Assembly (NCBI GenBank): GCA_019244945.1 | Contig: JAFASD010000120.1 | Location: 1-9,087 of the forward strand | Source: Acidobacteriaceae bacterium | GTDB lineage: Bacteria > Acidobacteriota > Terriglobia > Bryobacterales > Bryobacteraceae | Direction: 5' to 3' | DNA length: 9,087 nt | In this document: positions 1-7,800 of the stretch, piece after piece | Layout of the letters: each line of letters starts with the position of its first letter | Position numbering within the stretch: position 1 is the stretch's first letter | The notes under the pieces: model-generated | Databases searched by the model: none | Told to the model about the DNA's origin: nothing | The model's input: only the letters and a program-made list of their open reading frames with translations | Program-made: the position numbers and the translations under genes

Positions 1-1406
1 TAAGCATCGTGGTAAGCATCCTCAAAAAAGAAAAATTGGCCGCCGTGGCTGCGTGAATTTGGGAAGTCTGTATAGGCAGCTTCGGCGCGAAAATCGAGGC
101 GAGCAAACTTAGGAAGGTGAGAAAGATAGATACCGGGCCGGAATGCGGAATGCCGGGGAGTGGCCAGCGGCGACGGGTCGTCATGCGCCAGCGAATCGGT
201 GTACAGGGTCACCCAATTTCGAAGAAAGGGCAGTCTGTAGGAGAAGTCGACCCCACTATATCGCGCACCGGGATCGTTACGGGAAAACTTCACACTTAGC
301 GGTACGTTACTGAAACTGGTGAAGCTGTTCCAGAAGGCGCCGAAGGTGAACGGGACGTGTCCTTCACCCGCAAAAACAATGGTGCGCGAGACTGAAAACT
401 CGAAATTGCGAGTAGGTTTGAAGCTGATCTTCTGGCCTTGCAGCCACGGTGCAGGCGGCGAGGTGTGCCCTTGCAGCCGCCCTACGAAGAGATCATACCG
501 AAGGGGACCCAAGAGCTTGGAGACGAACGGCACAACTAAGGGTTCGACGCGATTAATGCGGAGCATATAGATAGGATCCGCGTTGTTGCTGAACGAGAGC
601 GCGCCGCCCTCCCCCGGACCCCACCACATCTCGCTCTTGCCGATCGAGATCTCATTTCCAGACAGATTGACTGACAGGTTCGCATCCAATATATTGAAGG
701 CACTCGTCGGGGGGACCAATTTGGCGGGAAGAACGGGATTGTTATCCATGGTTGCAATTGCCTGACGCGCTGCGTCCGGATAAGGCGCACGACCCGGAGC
801 ATATTCGTACTCACCGCGGAAGGACACGCTGAACGGTCCATATTCAGCCCGCAGAGAAAGGCCGGATATCTGGTTCATGCCTTCCTGAAAGGGCCGCCCG
901 TAATCGCTAATCAGTGTCTGGCCGAAATGAAAGCTGTCATTAATCGGGGGACCTGCAATTCCCAAAGAGCGTTCGTATACTGAATCGATTTCGGCGTGCG
1001 GTGCGGGCCGGTCTCGCGTGGCCGCAATGTAGTCGGCTTGAAACTCTTCGCGAAGGGCGTCATAGGTGCTTCGGGCTTGCGGGTTGGCGGATTCTGTCTG
1101 GAATAGGTCTTCCGCATGCTCGAGCATGCGAACGCAAGACAGGCGGGTCCAAGGGCGCTGGTCAATGTATGCACCGTCAATATAACCCCAGGCGATCAGT
1201 CGTTCGAAGGCTTGATAGATCCAGCTATTGAGGGGAACGTAAACAGATCCCGTTGCGGTTGTTCCGAAAGGAAGCCGCTTCCACGGCCTTGAGCTCTGGT
1301 CCGAGGAGTCCGCCTGCGCGTATGCAGTGAGGACGGCAATGAGAGATAAGCAGGCACAAAGCCCGATGCATCGTGGAGGAGATGCGGCAATCCTCAAATC
1401 TCGCAT
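1..1406 (-). CDS. Capsule assembly Wzi family outer-membrane protein (3' end outside the window)
   Basis: The reading frame is open from ATG at 1406 to the left edge, giving 468 codons with no stop; the C-terminus is missing. Residues 1-30 form a signal peptide: Arg near the start, a hydrophobic stretch LCACLSLIAVL, and an AYA cleavage site before Gln31. The mature part is rich in aromatic residues with alternating beta-strand character. It carries a conserved-looking block MWWGPGEGG (260-268), followed by FSNNADPIYMLRINR (272-286), GQKISFKPTRNFEFSVSRT (324-342), and a late LYTDSLAHDDPSPLA stretch (401-415). I recognise this pattern from acidobacterial capsule assembly Wzi proteins. Wzi is an outer-membrane beta-barrel lectin that helps attach group 1 capsule to the cell surface in enterobacteria; in Acidobacteriota the substrate is not established. 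The start is uncertain: there is no good ribosome site just before 1406, and an AAAGGAG at 1469-1463 has no start codon at normal spacing. The gene follows the response regulator on the same strand after 137 bp. Confidence 0.85.
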   Translation of the reverse strand, partial: MRDLRIAASPPRCIGLCACLSLIAVLTAYAQADSSDQSSRPWKRLPFGTTATGSVYVPLNSWIYQAFERLIAWGYIDGAYIDQRPWTRLSCVRMLEHAEDLFQTESANPQARSTYDALREEFQADYIAATRDRPAPHAEIDSVYERSLGIAGPPINDSFHFGQTLISDYGRPFQEGMNQISGLSLRAEYGPFSVSFRGEYEYAPGRAPYPDAARQAIATMDNNPVLPAKLVPPTSAFNILDANLSVNLSGNEISIGKSEMWWGPGEGGALSFSNNADPIYMLRINRVEPLVVPFVSKLLGPLRYDLFVGRLQGHTSPPAPWLQGQKISFKPTRNFEFSVSRTIVFAGEGHVPFTFGAFWNSFTSFSNVPLSVKFSRNDPGARYSGVDFSYRLPFLRNWVTLYTDSLAHDDPSPLATPRHSAFRPGIYLSHLPKFARLDFRAEAAYTDFPNSRSHGGQFFFFEDAYHDA

Positions 1407-1421
1407 TTCTTTGCTGTTCTC

Positions 1422-1448
1422 GCTCTGCCGGTGCCGGCGGGTCAGAGC
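1422..1448. repeat. Imperfect inverted repeat in the Wzi leader
   Basis: On the minus strand GCTCT ... AGAGC encloses GCCGG ca CCGGC, with an asymmetric GACCC bulge. It lies between the AAAGGAG at 1469-1463 and the chosen ATG at 1406. It could fold in the mRNA leader, but the inner loop is tight, there is no T tract, and no known regulatory RNA is recognised. Confidence 0.25.
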
Positions 1449-1500
1449 GCGTGTTGATGCTGCTCCTTTCTCTACAATGCGGGTTTTGACTTCCGCAGTT

Positions 1501-1528
1501 GTATATACCGCGTAAACGAGTTGTTAAC
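1501..1528 (-). promoter_or_regulatory. Putative Wzi promoter with a regulator-box-like sequence at the -35 position
   Basis: Read on the minus strand, GTTAACAACTCGTTTACG (1528-1511) is followed after 3 bp by TATATA (1507-1502), a 4/6 match to the -10 consensus. No good -35 hexamer is present. The 18-bp segment matches 13/18 positions of the box upstream of the response regulator gene (plus strand 2290-2307). It contains GTTAAC and GTTTAC starting 11 bp apart. A box taking the place of -35 would suit an activated promoter. This is inference; the leader to ATG 1406 would be about 90 nt. Confidence 0.3.
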
Positions 1529-1543
1529 TTACTGCCTTTACCG

Positions 1544-2218
1544 CTATCGCAGGAACCGGTAACCCAGGCGATGGACGGTTAAGAAATGCTTTGGCACCGC
1601 CGGATCGTCCTCAAACTTTTGTCGAAGCTTTAGAACATGTGCATCTACGGTTCTAGTATTCGAGAAGTATTCGGAGCCCCATACTGAATCTAGGATCGCA
1701 TCTCGTGTTAGTACACACTCAGCGTTTTGAATGAAGAACATTAACAGTTTGTACTCACCGGGTGTAATCTTGACCTCCTTCGACGCGCGTGTGACCGTCC
1801 GGCGCTCGAGATCTATCTCTACACTGCCGAAACGAATGACGCGCTCACGGTCATCGCAGGTTCGCCGCAACACGGCTCGTATGCGAGCCAGCAGCTCGCG
1901 CGAGCCAAACGGCTTAACGATGTAATCATCAGCCCCAACTTCCAGGAGTAACACCTTTTCTATTTCATCGGCCGCGGCACTTACCACGATAATGGGTCTA
2001 GTGAATCGGTTCGCACGAAGCTGCTTGCAGACTTCGATGCCGTTCAAGCCGGGAAGCCGGGGATCTATGAGCACGAGGTTGGGCCTTGCTGCCAGCGCCT
2101 TTTCGAAGCCGGATTGGCCATCTACCGCCTGCACGGTTACAAAACGCTCTCGCTCGAGCAAGAGACTGAGCGTTTCTCGCACTTCCGGATCGTCATCAAC
2201 AATCAAGATCTTTTGCAT
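1544..2218 (-). CDS. OmpR/PhoB-family response regulator (orphan in this window)
   Basis: This 224-residue protein has the full two-domain layout of the OmpR/PhoB family. The receiver domain (about 1-118) shows the acidic pair Asp8/Asp9, the phospho-acceptor Asp52 in IDPRLPGLNG, Ser80 at the switch Thr/Ser position, and Lys102 in the KPF motif. The winged-helix DNA-binding domain (about 127-224) ends in the typical RTVDAHVLKLRQKF recognition-helix region and the LGYRF wing. Phosphorylated regulators of this type bind tandem direct repeats as dimers. Pro53 directly after the acceptor Asp is less usual than a hydrophobic residue but should not block phosphorylation. No histidine kinase gene lies nearby, so the cognate sensor is unknown. 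The ATG at 2218 has no clear Shine-Dalgarno sequence. A tandem 11-bp repeat about 70 bp upstream suggests autoregulation. The Wzi gene follows on the same strand. Confidence 0.95.
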   Translation of the reverse strand: MQKILIVDDDPEVRETLSLLLERERFVTVQAVDGQSGFEKALAARPNLVLIDPRLPGLNGIEVCKQLRANRFTRPIIVVSAAADEIEKVLLLEVGADDYIVKPFGSRELLARIRAVLRRTCDDRERVIRFGSVEIDLERRTVTRASKEVKITPGEYKLLMFFIQNAECVLTRDAILDSVWGSEYFSNTRTVDAHVLKLRQKFEDDPAVPKHFLTVHRLGYRFLR

Positions 2219-2286
2219 ACACCACAGCGAACTACGCCCAACGCTATTTTGACGGGCGATGAACCCGGCGATTGCTCTTCACGCCG

Positions 2287-2308
2287 ATCTTTTACAAATG
2301 TTTTACGA
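2287..2308. promoter_or_regulatory. Tandem 11-bp direct repeat, candidate OmpR-type operator
   Basis: On the plus strand, ATCTTTTACAA (2287-2297) is followed directly by ATGTTTTACGA (2298-2308); 9 of 11 positions are identical. The pair ends 68 bp before the response regulator start. Two abutting half-sites with 11-bp period are the known binding layout of OmpR/PhoB-family proteins, so this is a candidate autoregulatory site. Which regulator binds is inference. Related sequences occur at 1511-1528 and 8908-8925. Confidence 0.4.
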
Positions 2309-2357
2309 ACGAAGAACAGTCTTACCGGCGATACTCTAGAAGAGAGTTGGCGGGCGG

Positions 2358-2789
2358 CTAATTGGCCGCACCGCCTGTTACTGCGACCATGGTTACCGGC
2401 GTGTTAGCGACAGTTTGCCGCCGAGCTGCCTTCGGGATACTGAACGTGTATGTCGTGCCGGTCACTCCAGAGATGAACTTTTTAGCGAAATACGTTCCGC
2501 CGACATTTACAAGTTCAAGATAACTGCGGTCCGACAGTTCTTGAGTATCGATAATTGCCGGCAATGTAGCCTGTACCTTTCCGCCACCATACAGGTAGAT
2601 GGCGTTTATTGGCGTAATCGGTGTAGGTAGGGTCATTCGATAATAGCCCGGCTGCAACGTCGCGTTGCCAAAATGGGCTGAAACGGGTAGTTTGAAGGTG
2701 ACTTCATCCGCACTGGCGTGGGATACGGTTAGAGCCAAGGCCAAGGCGAGTGTAGCGGCACCGAACAGACGATTGTTACTCATATGCAC
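2358..2789 (-). CDS. Small secreted protein of unknown function
   Basis: The protein has 143 residues. Residues 1-27 form a clear signal peptide: Arg7, a hydrophobic run GAATLALALALTV, and an ASA cleavage site before Asp28. The mature part is about 116 residues, has no cysteine, and is predicted by eye to be beta-rich. Its opening, FKLPVSAHFGNATLQPGYYRMTL, resembles small exported acidobacterial proteins with a pattern like 'FxLPFxxxxGxxxLPAGxY'; their function is unknown to me. The start is GTG at 2789: AAAGGAG at 2804-2798 lies 8 nt upstream, the best spacing. An in-frame ATG at 2783 would be 14 nt away. It is transcribed divergently from the winged-helix/TPR regulator, which makes it a plausible target of that regulator. 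The response regulator gene lies 139 bp downstream on the same strand, too far for clear translational coupling. Confidence 0.8.
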   Translation of the reverse strand: MHMSNNRLFGAATLALALALTVSHASADEVTFKLPVSAHFGNATLQPGYYRMTLPTPITPINAIYLYGGGKVQATLPAIIDTQELSDRSYLELVNVGGTYFAKKFISGVTGTTYTFSIPKAARRQTVANTPVTMVAVTGGAAN

Positions 2790-2797
2790 AAGTCGAT

Positions 2798-2804
2798 CTC
2801 CTTT
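2798..2804 (-). promoter_or_regulatory. Ribosome binding site that selects the GTG start at 2789
   Basis: AAAGGAG on the minus strand is a near-perfect Shine-Dalgarno sequence. It sits 8 nt before GTG 2789, so the small secreted protein most likely starts at GTG and not at ATG 2783. Confidence 0.7.
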
Positions 2805-2845
2805 CGATTGGTACTGGGAACCAGTTTTTTGCTGAACCCGTACAG

Positions 2846-2861
2846 GTATTCAGACGAATAC
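2846..2861. promoter_or_regulatory. Perfect inverted repeat in the divergent intergenic region (candidate operator)
   Basis: GTATTC (2846-2851), spacer AGAC, then GAATAC (2856-2861) form perfect 6-bp arms. The repeat lies 57 bp from the small secreted protein start and 112 bp from the regulator start, inside the 184-bp region between these divergent genes. It is placed where an operator or a shared promoter control site would be. No promoter hexamers could be assigned with confidence around it. Confidence 0.35.
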
Positions 2862-2973
2862 TTCTCGGGCGGCGACGCTCATGAGGAGACCAGGAAATAC
2901 TCAAGAGGCAAGCAGGTGTATCCAAACGAGGTGATCAAAAATATCAATTTCACAGGCGCGGAGATGCGACCTA

Positions 2974-4770
2974 ATGACTTCAACGAGCGTCCAAAAACCA
3001 ATGAGCACGTCGGCGATTAACCTGGCTGATTCTGCTCGGCCGCTACCCCGTAAGCTCCGATTCGGAAGCTTCGAAGTCGATCTGCAGGAGCGTGAACTTT
3101 ACAACCGAGGAATCAGGATCGGCCTTCAACACAAGCCGTTCCGAATACTTGAGCTTCTGCTGCGCAAGCGAGGTGTACTCGTCACGCGGGAAGAACTCGC
3201 GCAATACCTCTGGCCAGACCTGCACGTGAGTTTCGACCGAGGGCTAAATACGGCAGTCAATGTGCTACGCCGGACGCTAGGTGACTCGCCTACGAATTGC
3301 CGATACATTGAGACGCGGTCGGGCCTCGGGTACCGCTTCATTGCACACGTTGAAGAAATCGGCGAGCCGGACCCAGCAGCCGTAGCCGCCCCGGCACATT
3401 CGATCGCAGTACTACCCTTCGATGCCGCGCCCTCCGACTCAACCTTGGTTCTATTAGCGGATGGAATGACCGAAAGTCTCATCGCAAGATTATCGGCACT
3501 CGGCGATATAAGGGTGATCGCGCGCACTACCGCATTTTATTTCCGAGGAAAGCACAACCGGGCGCAAGCTCAGGCGGCGGGCAGCGATCTGAAAGTCCGA
3601 ACAATATTGACAGGCCGGATAACCCGGGAAGGCGAATGGCTGCGCATCTCAACCGAACTCATCGAAGTCGAATCCGCGCGGCGGCTGTGGGGCGATGATT
3701 TCACCACCTTGCCCGTCGGCATTCTCTCGGCCGAGAAGAAGATTTGCGAGGCCGTATCGCAGACACTAGGCTTGCCAAACCATAGGCCACGCCCCGTATA
3801 TAAGACCTACACAACGAGCTTTGAAGCTTATCAGGACTACCTGAAAGGCCGGTATTTCTACAGCAAGATGACTGAAGAAAATCTGCGGAAGAGCATCGCT
3901 TACTTTGAATCAGCTCTCAAGCAAGATCCGGGTTATGCACTCGCATATAGCGGACTCGCTAACACGTACAGCCTGTTTGCGCTTACAGGCGTGCTTCCCG
4001 CGGCCGTCGCACACGTTCGGAGCAGAGAATTCGCGCTGGCTGCGCTTCAGATCGACCACAAGCTTGCGGAGGCGCATGCGGCACTCGGCGGCGTAAAGAA
4101 ATTGTTTGAGTGGGACTGGGCGGGCGCAGAAAAGGAATATCTTACGGCGTTGGATCTGAACCCTAACTATGCGGACGGAAGGCACTGGTACGCAGCGCTT
4201 CTTTGTTGCTTGGGCCGGATGGAGGAAGCCATGCACGAGCTTAGGCGCGCTCAGGAACTGGATCCCCTTTCGGTAGTAATTAGTACGGAGATCGCTTGGA
4301 CTTTCTACATGTCACGGGATTTTCAGGCCGCCGCGGAGCAGTCCTGGAAAACGTTGGCGATCGAGGCGAAGCATGCGCCCGCTCAACACACGCTCGGCTT
4401 GGCTTGCGAGCAGTCCGGTCTGTTCGAAGAAGCGATCACAGAGTTTGAAAACGCACGGATCTGCTCTGGTGACCATCCCGTTACGATTGCCGCGCATGCG
4501 CATGCACAGGCTTCTTCCGGAAATCGTGATCAAGCGCTCAGGACCTTACGTGAACTCGAGGAAATTTCCTTGCGCCGCCATGTTTCGCCGTATTGGATGA
4601 GCATCGTACACGCGGGGCTTGGCGCGCACGAGACCGCTTTTGAGTGGCTGGAAAAAGCTCTTGACGAGCGCGACGCTTGGTTAGTTTGGATGAAGGTTGA
4701 GCCGCGATTCGACCCTCTTCGTCCGAATATCCACTTTGATCGAGCGCTTCAACGGCTTGGGCTGTTGTAA
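2974..4770 (+). CDS. Winged-helix / TolB-like / TPR transcriptional regulator
   Basis: This 598-residue protein has three parts. Residues 28-124 are an OmpR/PhoB-type winged helix (FGSFEVDLQERELYNRG start, VLVTREELAQYLWPD helix, TRSGLGYRFIA wing). Residues 141-267 resemble the TolB-like/FlgO-like N-terminal domain seen with class III adenylate cyclases (SIAVLPFD, LADGMTESLIARLS, ILTGRITREGEWLRISTEL, LWGDDF). From about 283 to the end is a TPR-type helical array with repeats such as YALAYSGLANTYSLF and AEAHAALGGVKKLFEWDWAGAEKEY. There is no receiver domain and no membrane segment, so unlike CadC or ToxR it should be soluble. The ATG at 2974 follows GGAG (2960-2963) by 10 nt; ATG 3001 is a possible later start. 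Such proteins are common in Acidobacteriota, but ligands and targets are unknown. It faces the small secreted protein divergently and converges on the TonB-dependent receptor. Confidence 0.9.
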   Translation: MTSTSVQKPMSTSAINLADSARPLPRKLRFGSFEVDLQERELYNRGIRIGLQHKPFRILELLLRKRGVLVTREELAQYLWPDLHVSFDRGLNTAVNVLRRTLGDSPTNCRYIETRSGLGYRFIAHVEEIGEPDPAAVAAPAHSIAVLPFDAAPSDSTLVLLADGMTESLIARLSALGDIRVIARTTAFYFRGKHNRAQAQAAGSDLKVRTILTGRITREGEWLRISTELIEVESARRLWGDDFTTLPVGILSAEKKICEAVSQTLGLPNHRPRPVYKTYTTSFEAYQDYLKGRYFYSKMTEENLRKSIAYFESALKQDPGYALAYSGLANTYSLFALTGVLPAAVAHVRSREFALAALQIDHKLAEAHAALGGVKKLFEWDWAGAEKEYLTALDLNPNYADGRHWYAALLCCLGRMEEAMHELRRAQELDPLSVVISTEIAWTFYMSRDFQAAAEQSWKTLAIEAKHAPAQHTLGLACEQSGLFEEAITEFENARICSGDHPVTIAAHAHAQASSGNRDQALRTLRELEEISLRRHVSPYWMSIVHAGLGAHETAFEWLEKALDERDAWLVWMKVEPRFDPLRPNIHFDRALQRLGLL

Positions 4771-4777
4771 AAGGGAC

Positions 4778-4796
4778 GCGTGGCTCGTTACCGCGC
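4778..4796. terminator. Weak stem-loop between convergent genes
   Basis: GCGTGG (4778-4783) can pair with CCGCGC (4791-4796) across a 7-nt loop, with one G-U pair. It lies in the 36-bp gap between the convergent TPR regulator and TonB-dependent receptor, where a bidirectional terminator would be expected. There is no T tract on either side, so intrinsic termination is doubtful. Confidence 0.2.
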
Positions 4797-4806
4797 TGGG
4801 GAAGAG

Positions 4807-7800
4807 CTAGAAGTAAAACTTCCCGCCGAGTTGGACAATTCGCCCGGGAGACGCAGAGAAGATCTGACCGAACGTGGCTTGATTGATATCGCCCGCCACG
4901 CCGTTACCTCCAGACCCCACCGCAACGGGAGTGAATTGCGTGTGATTAAAGAGGTTGAAAGCTTCCAGGCGTAGTTCGAAGAACCGCTTTTCGTTCTTAT
5001 CGAGATACACTCGCTTGGAAAGTGTTAGGTCCGTGTTGTTTATTCCGGGTCCATGAAAGTTATTCCGGCCTGCGTTGCCGAGCGTTCCAATGGACTCAAG
5101 GGCATAGGCATTCGGATTGAACCAATAATAAGGCTGTGGCGTTCCCGGGCTGGAAGGCGTGACCGTGTTTGTCTCCACAGAGTTCCGCGGGTTGAGTGTA
5201 ATAACCGGCGCCACATTGTTCGGAGCATCCCAGCAGCCGTAGTAAGCGAATGCGTCACAGGTGAGAGAGCGGAAGCCGCTGTCGCCAACCAACACGGGGA
5301 ACCCGGTTTGCAGGGTTGTGATTCCAGCAAGATGCCACCCATCGAGCGCCGCTCTAGTGAAGGTGTTGCTCCAGAAGCGGCTGGCATGTGGAAGTTCGTA
5401 ATCATAACTGAAAACGAGCCGCTGGCGGGCGTCATAGGTGGAGTCGCCTTTATTCAACGCGAAGTTGTATGGATTCAACGCGCGTAGCCCATTGGCGCTG
5501 GTTTCGTAGCCCGACGTGTCGTCGATGGCGTGGCTCCACGTGTAGCTTGCGAGAAAACTCAGGCCGTGACTGAGGCGCTTGTTCAGACTGGCCTGAAATG
5601 AGCTATAGCTCGATACGCCGAGAGTTGCTTGCGTACCCACCGAAGCGAAGATATTCCCCGGAGCAAATTCCGCATGCGATGGGTAATTAACATGCTGGTT
5701 GGCGCGGTTTGCGACGCATGCCGGATCGACTGCGCACGCCGCTGCGCCGGTTGGCGAAATCGGGTTGCCTTCATACGTCAGCTCCAGATGGCGCCCTAAG
5801 GATCCGACGTAGCCCAGCTGAAACACCACTGCGCCGGGGAGTTCGCGTTGAACATTTAAGTTGAAGTTCATAGCATGGGGCGATGTGAAGTTCGGATTGA
5901 TGGTGCTGATATCGAGCGGCTCGTAAGCGGCGAAGTTTACGTTGGCCCCTTTGGTAACCGGGGCCAAAGGGAACGGGTTTGCGATCGTTTGTCCTGTTGC
6001 GATGTCCATAAACGGGTTAGCGAATGACGGGCTCCCTCCAGGAACTCCACCGATGCCAGGCGAGCTGGTCGAGAATGGCACCGCTCCCAAGTTTTGGAGA
6101 GTCAGTTCTTCTTCCGATCGGTTGAAATAGACACCGAACCCGCCTCGGACCACAAACTGGTGCGTCCCTGATCCAGGGGCATATGCGAAGCCGAATCTTG
6201 GCCCAAAATGGTCATAGTGGCTGTAATAACCCGATGCGGAACAACCGGAATCGCCTGGAAACAGCAGCCCCTGGGGCGCGGTTGGGAAGACGTTGGATTG
6301 GCGGCCGGGGCGGAAGCAATTCACATCCTCTGATCCAAAATTCCGATTCACCAGAGGTGTGTCGATCTGATATCCAACTCCATAGTTGAGCGTAAGGTTC
6401 TGATTTACCTTCCAACTATCTTGCGCGTATAAATAGTATTCGTAGGTTCGAGCTATGATAGCGCCCCCGGCTCCTTGCGAGTAAGTATCCGGGATGCCAA
6501 GTAGAAAGTCGGCCCCAGGGTCCCCGGTAGTGTAAATCCCATTGCCAAAGAAGTTAAACGTTCCATTATTGTTTCCGAAAAATGGGTTATCGACGTTGTA
6601 GCGTTTTCCATCAAACCCGAACTTCATGGTATGGCTTCCAACAACTCTCGAGAGGCTATCGGTTAGTTCGTAGGTTTCGTCGATGCGGGGCTGAGGACCG
6701 TCAGGACTGAATCCGAGAGTGAAAAGACCGCCCACATTCACAACCGGCGCGCCGGCGACGGCTCCCGCTTGCGGGACGATGCCCGCGAATCCAAAGCTGG
6801 ACGGGAGCGCCGGAGTGACAGGCGCCACGGAGTTGAAGTTGAAACGCAGATATGCCGCGCGGAACTCATTCAGTGTCGAGGCATTGAACGTATGCGTCCA
6901 ATCGGCCGTATATTGCTTGAAAGATTCGGTATCTGTTTGAGGAAAGCCGGGAAGTGTCGATCCCAAGAAGGGCAAAGTACTGATGACCGGCAAATGCTCG
7001 AAGACCAGGTCCGCCCACAGAGCATCTTTCGGCCCGAAGGTCTGGTCGACTCGTGCGATTCCCTGGTTATCGCTGCCGGTTGCTAGTGGGTTGAACGAGT
7101 AAATGTTGCCGTTCAGGTTCGGGAGCGGTACGTAGGTGTTCAGAAGCCTTTGCGACACCGGATTGAAGTCCGCAGTGGGAATGTGACCTGTCGGGAAGAT
7201 CGTGCTGTAGGGTGTTCCCGCCGGATAGGTGCTTCCGTTCTCGCCGATAAGCGCGAAAGGAGACACGTTCGAAGAGTTCGCCAGATCAGGGAAAAACCCG
7301 TTCCGCTGATCCGTTGTAAAAACGTTGGTTTGGCCGCTAACGCCCGCCTCCGGCTCTCTGAACTGCCGTCCTTGATAGGACAGAAAAAAGAAGGTGTGAT
7401 CCTTGCGAATTGGTCCGCCGAAAGTACCGCCGTACTGGTTCTGATGAAAGACCGGCGCGGATTGCTGGAACAAGTTGCGGCTGTTGAGGAATGTATCACG
7501 GTAGAACTCAAAGGCATCGCCATGGAACTGGTTCGTGCCGGATTTGATGATCGCGTTTAGAACGGCACCGGAGTTTCGGCCGTACTCGGGATTAATAGTG
7601 CTGGTGATCAGGTTGAATTCAGCAATCGCATCGGGGCTAGGGATGATTGACGGCTCATTCAGCGGCAGGTCTATGTTATCGGTTCCGTTCAACAGGAACG
7701 AGTTTTGCTGGGATTGGCTGCCATTGGTCGCAAAGTTGCTCCGATTCGTATCACTGGATGCGACCACTCCCGGCACCAATTGCTGCAGTTGGGTCCAGTT

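Noticed and set aside
536..1390. Three minus-strand open frames of 64 to 101 codons (536-841, 911-1180, 1196-1390)
   Set aside because: All lie in other frames of the long Wzi-family reading frame, which is uninterrupted from 1406 to the left edge and shows clear family motifs. The region is therefore not a frameshifted pseudogene.
2813..2830. Hairpin ACTGG-GAA-CCAGT followed by TTTTT on the plus strand, terminator-like
   Set aside because: The stem has only 5 bp and no plus-strand gene lies upstream that would need it. It sits in the leader of the minus-strand secreted protein, where it has no T tract in the transcribed direction. It is probably chance.
5053..5487. 144-codon plus-strand frame and several similar ones within 4807-8382
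   Set aside because: They are antisense to the strongly supported TonB-dependent receptor, Arg/Ser-rich, and have no recognisable domains.
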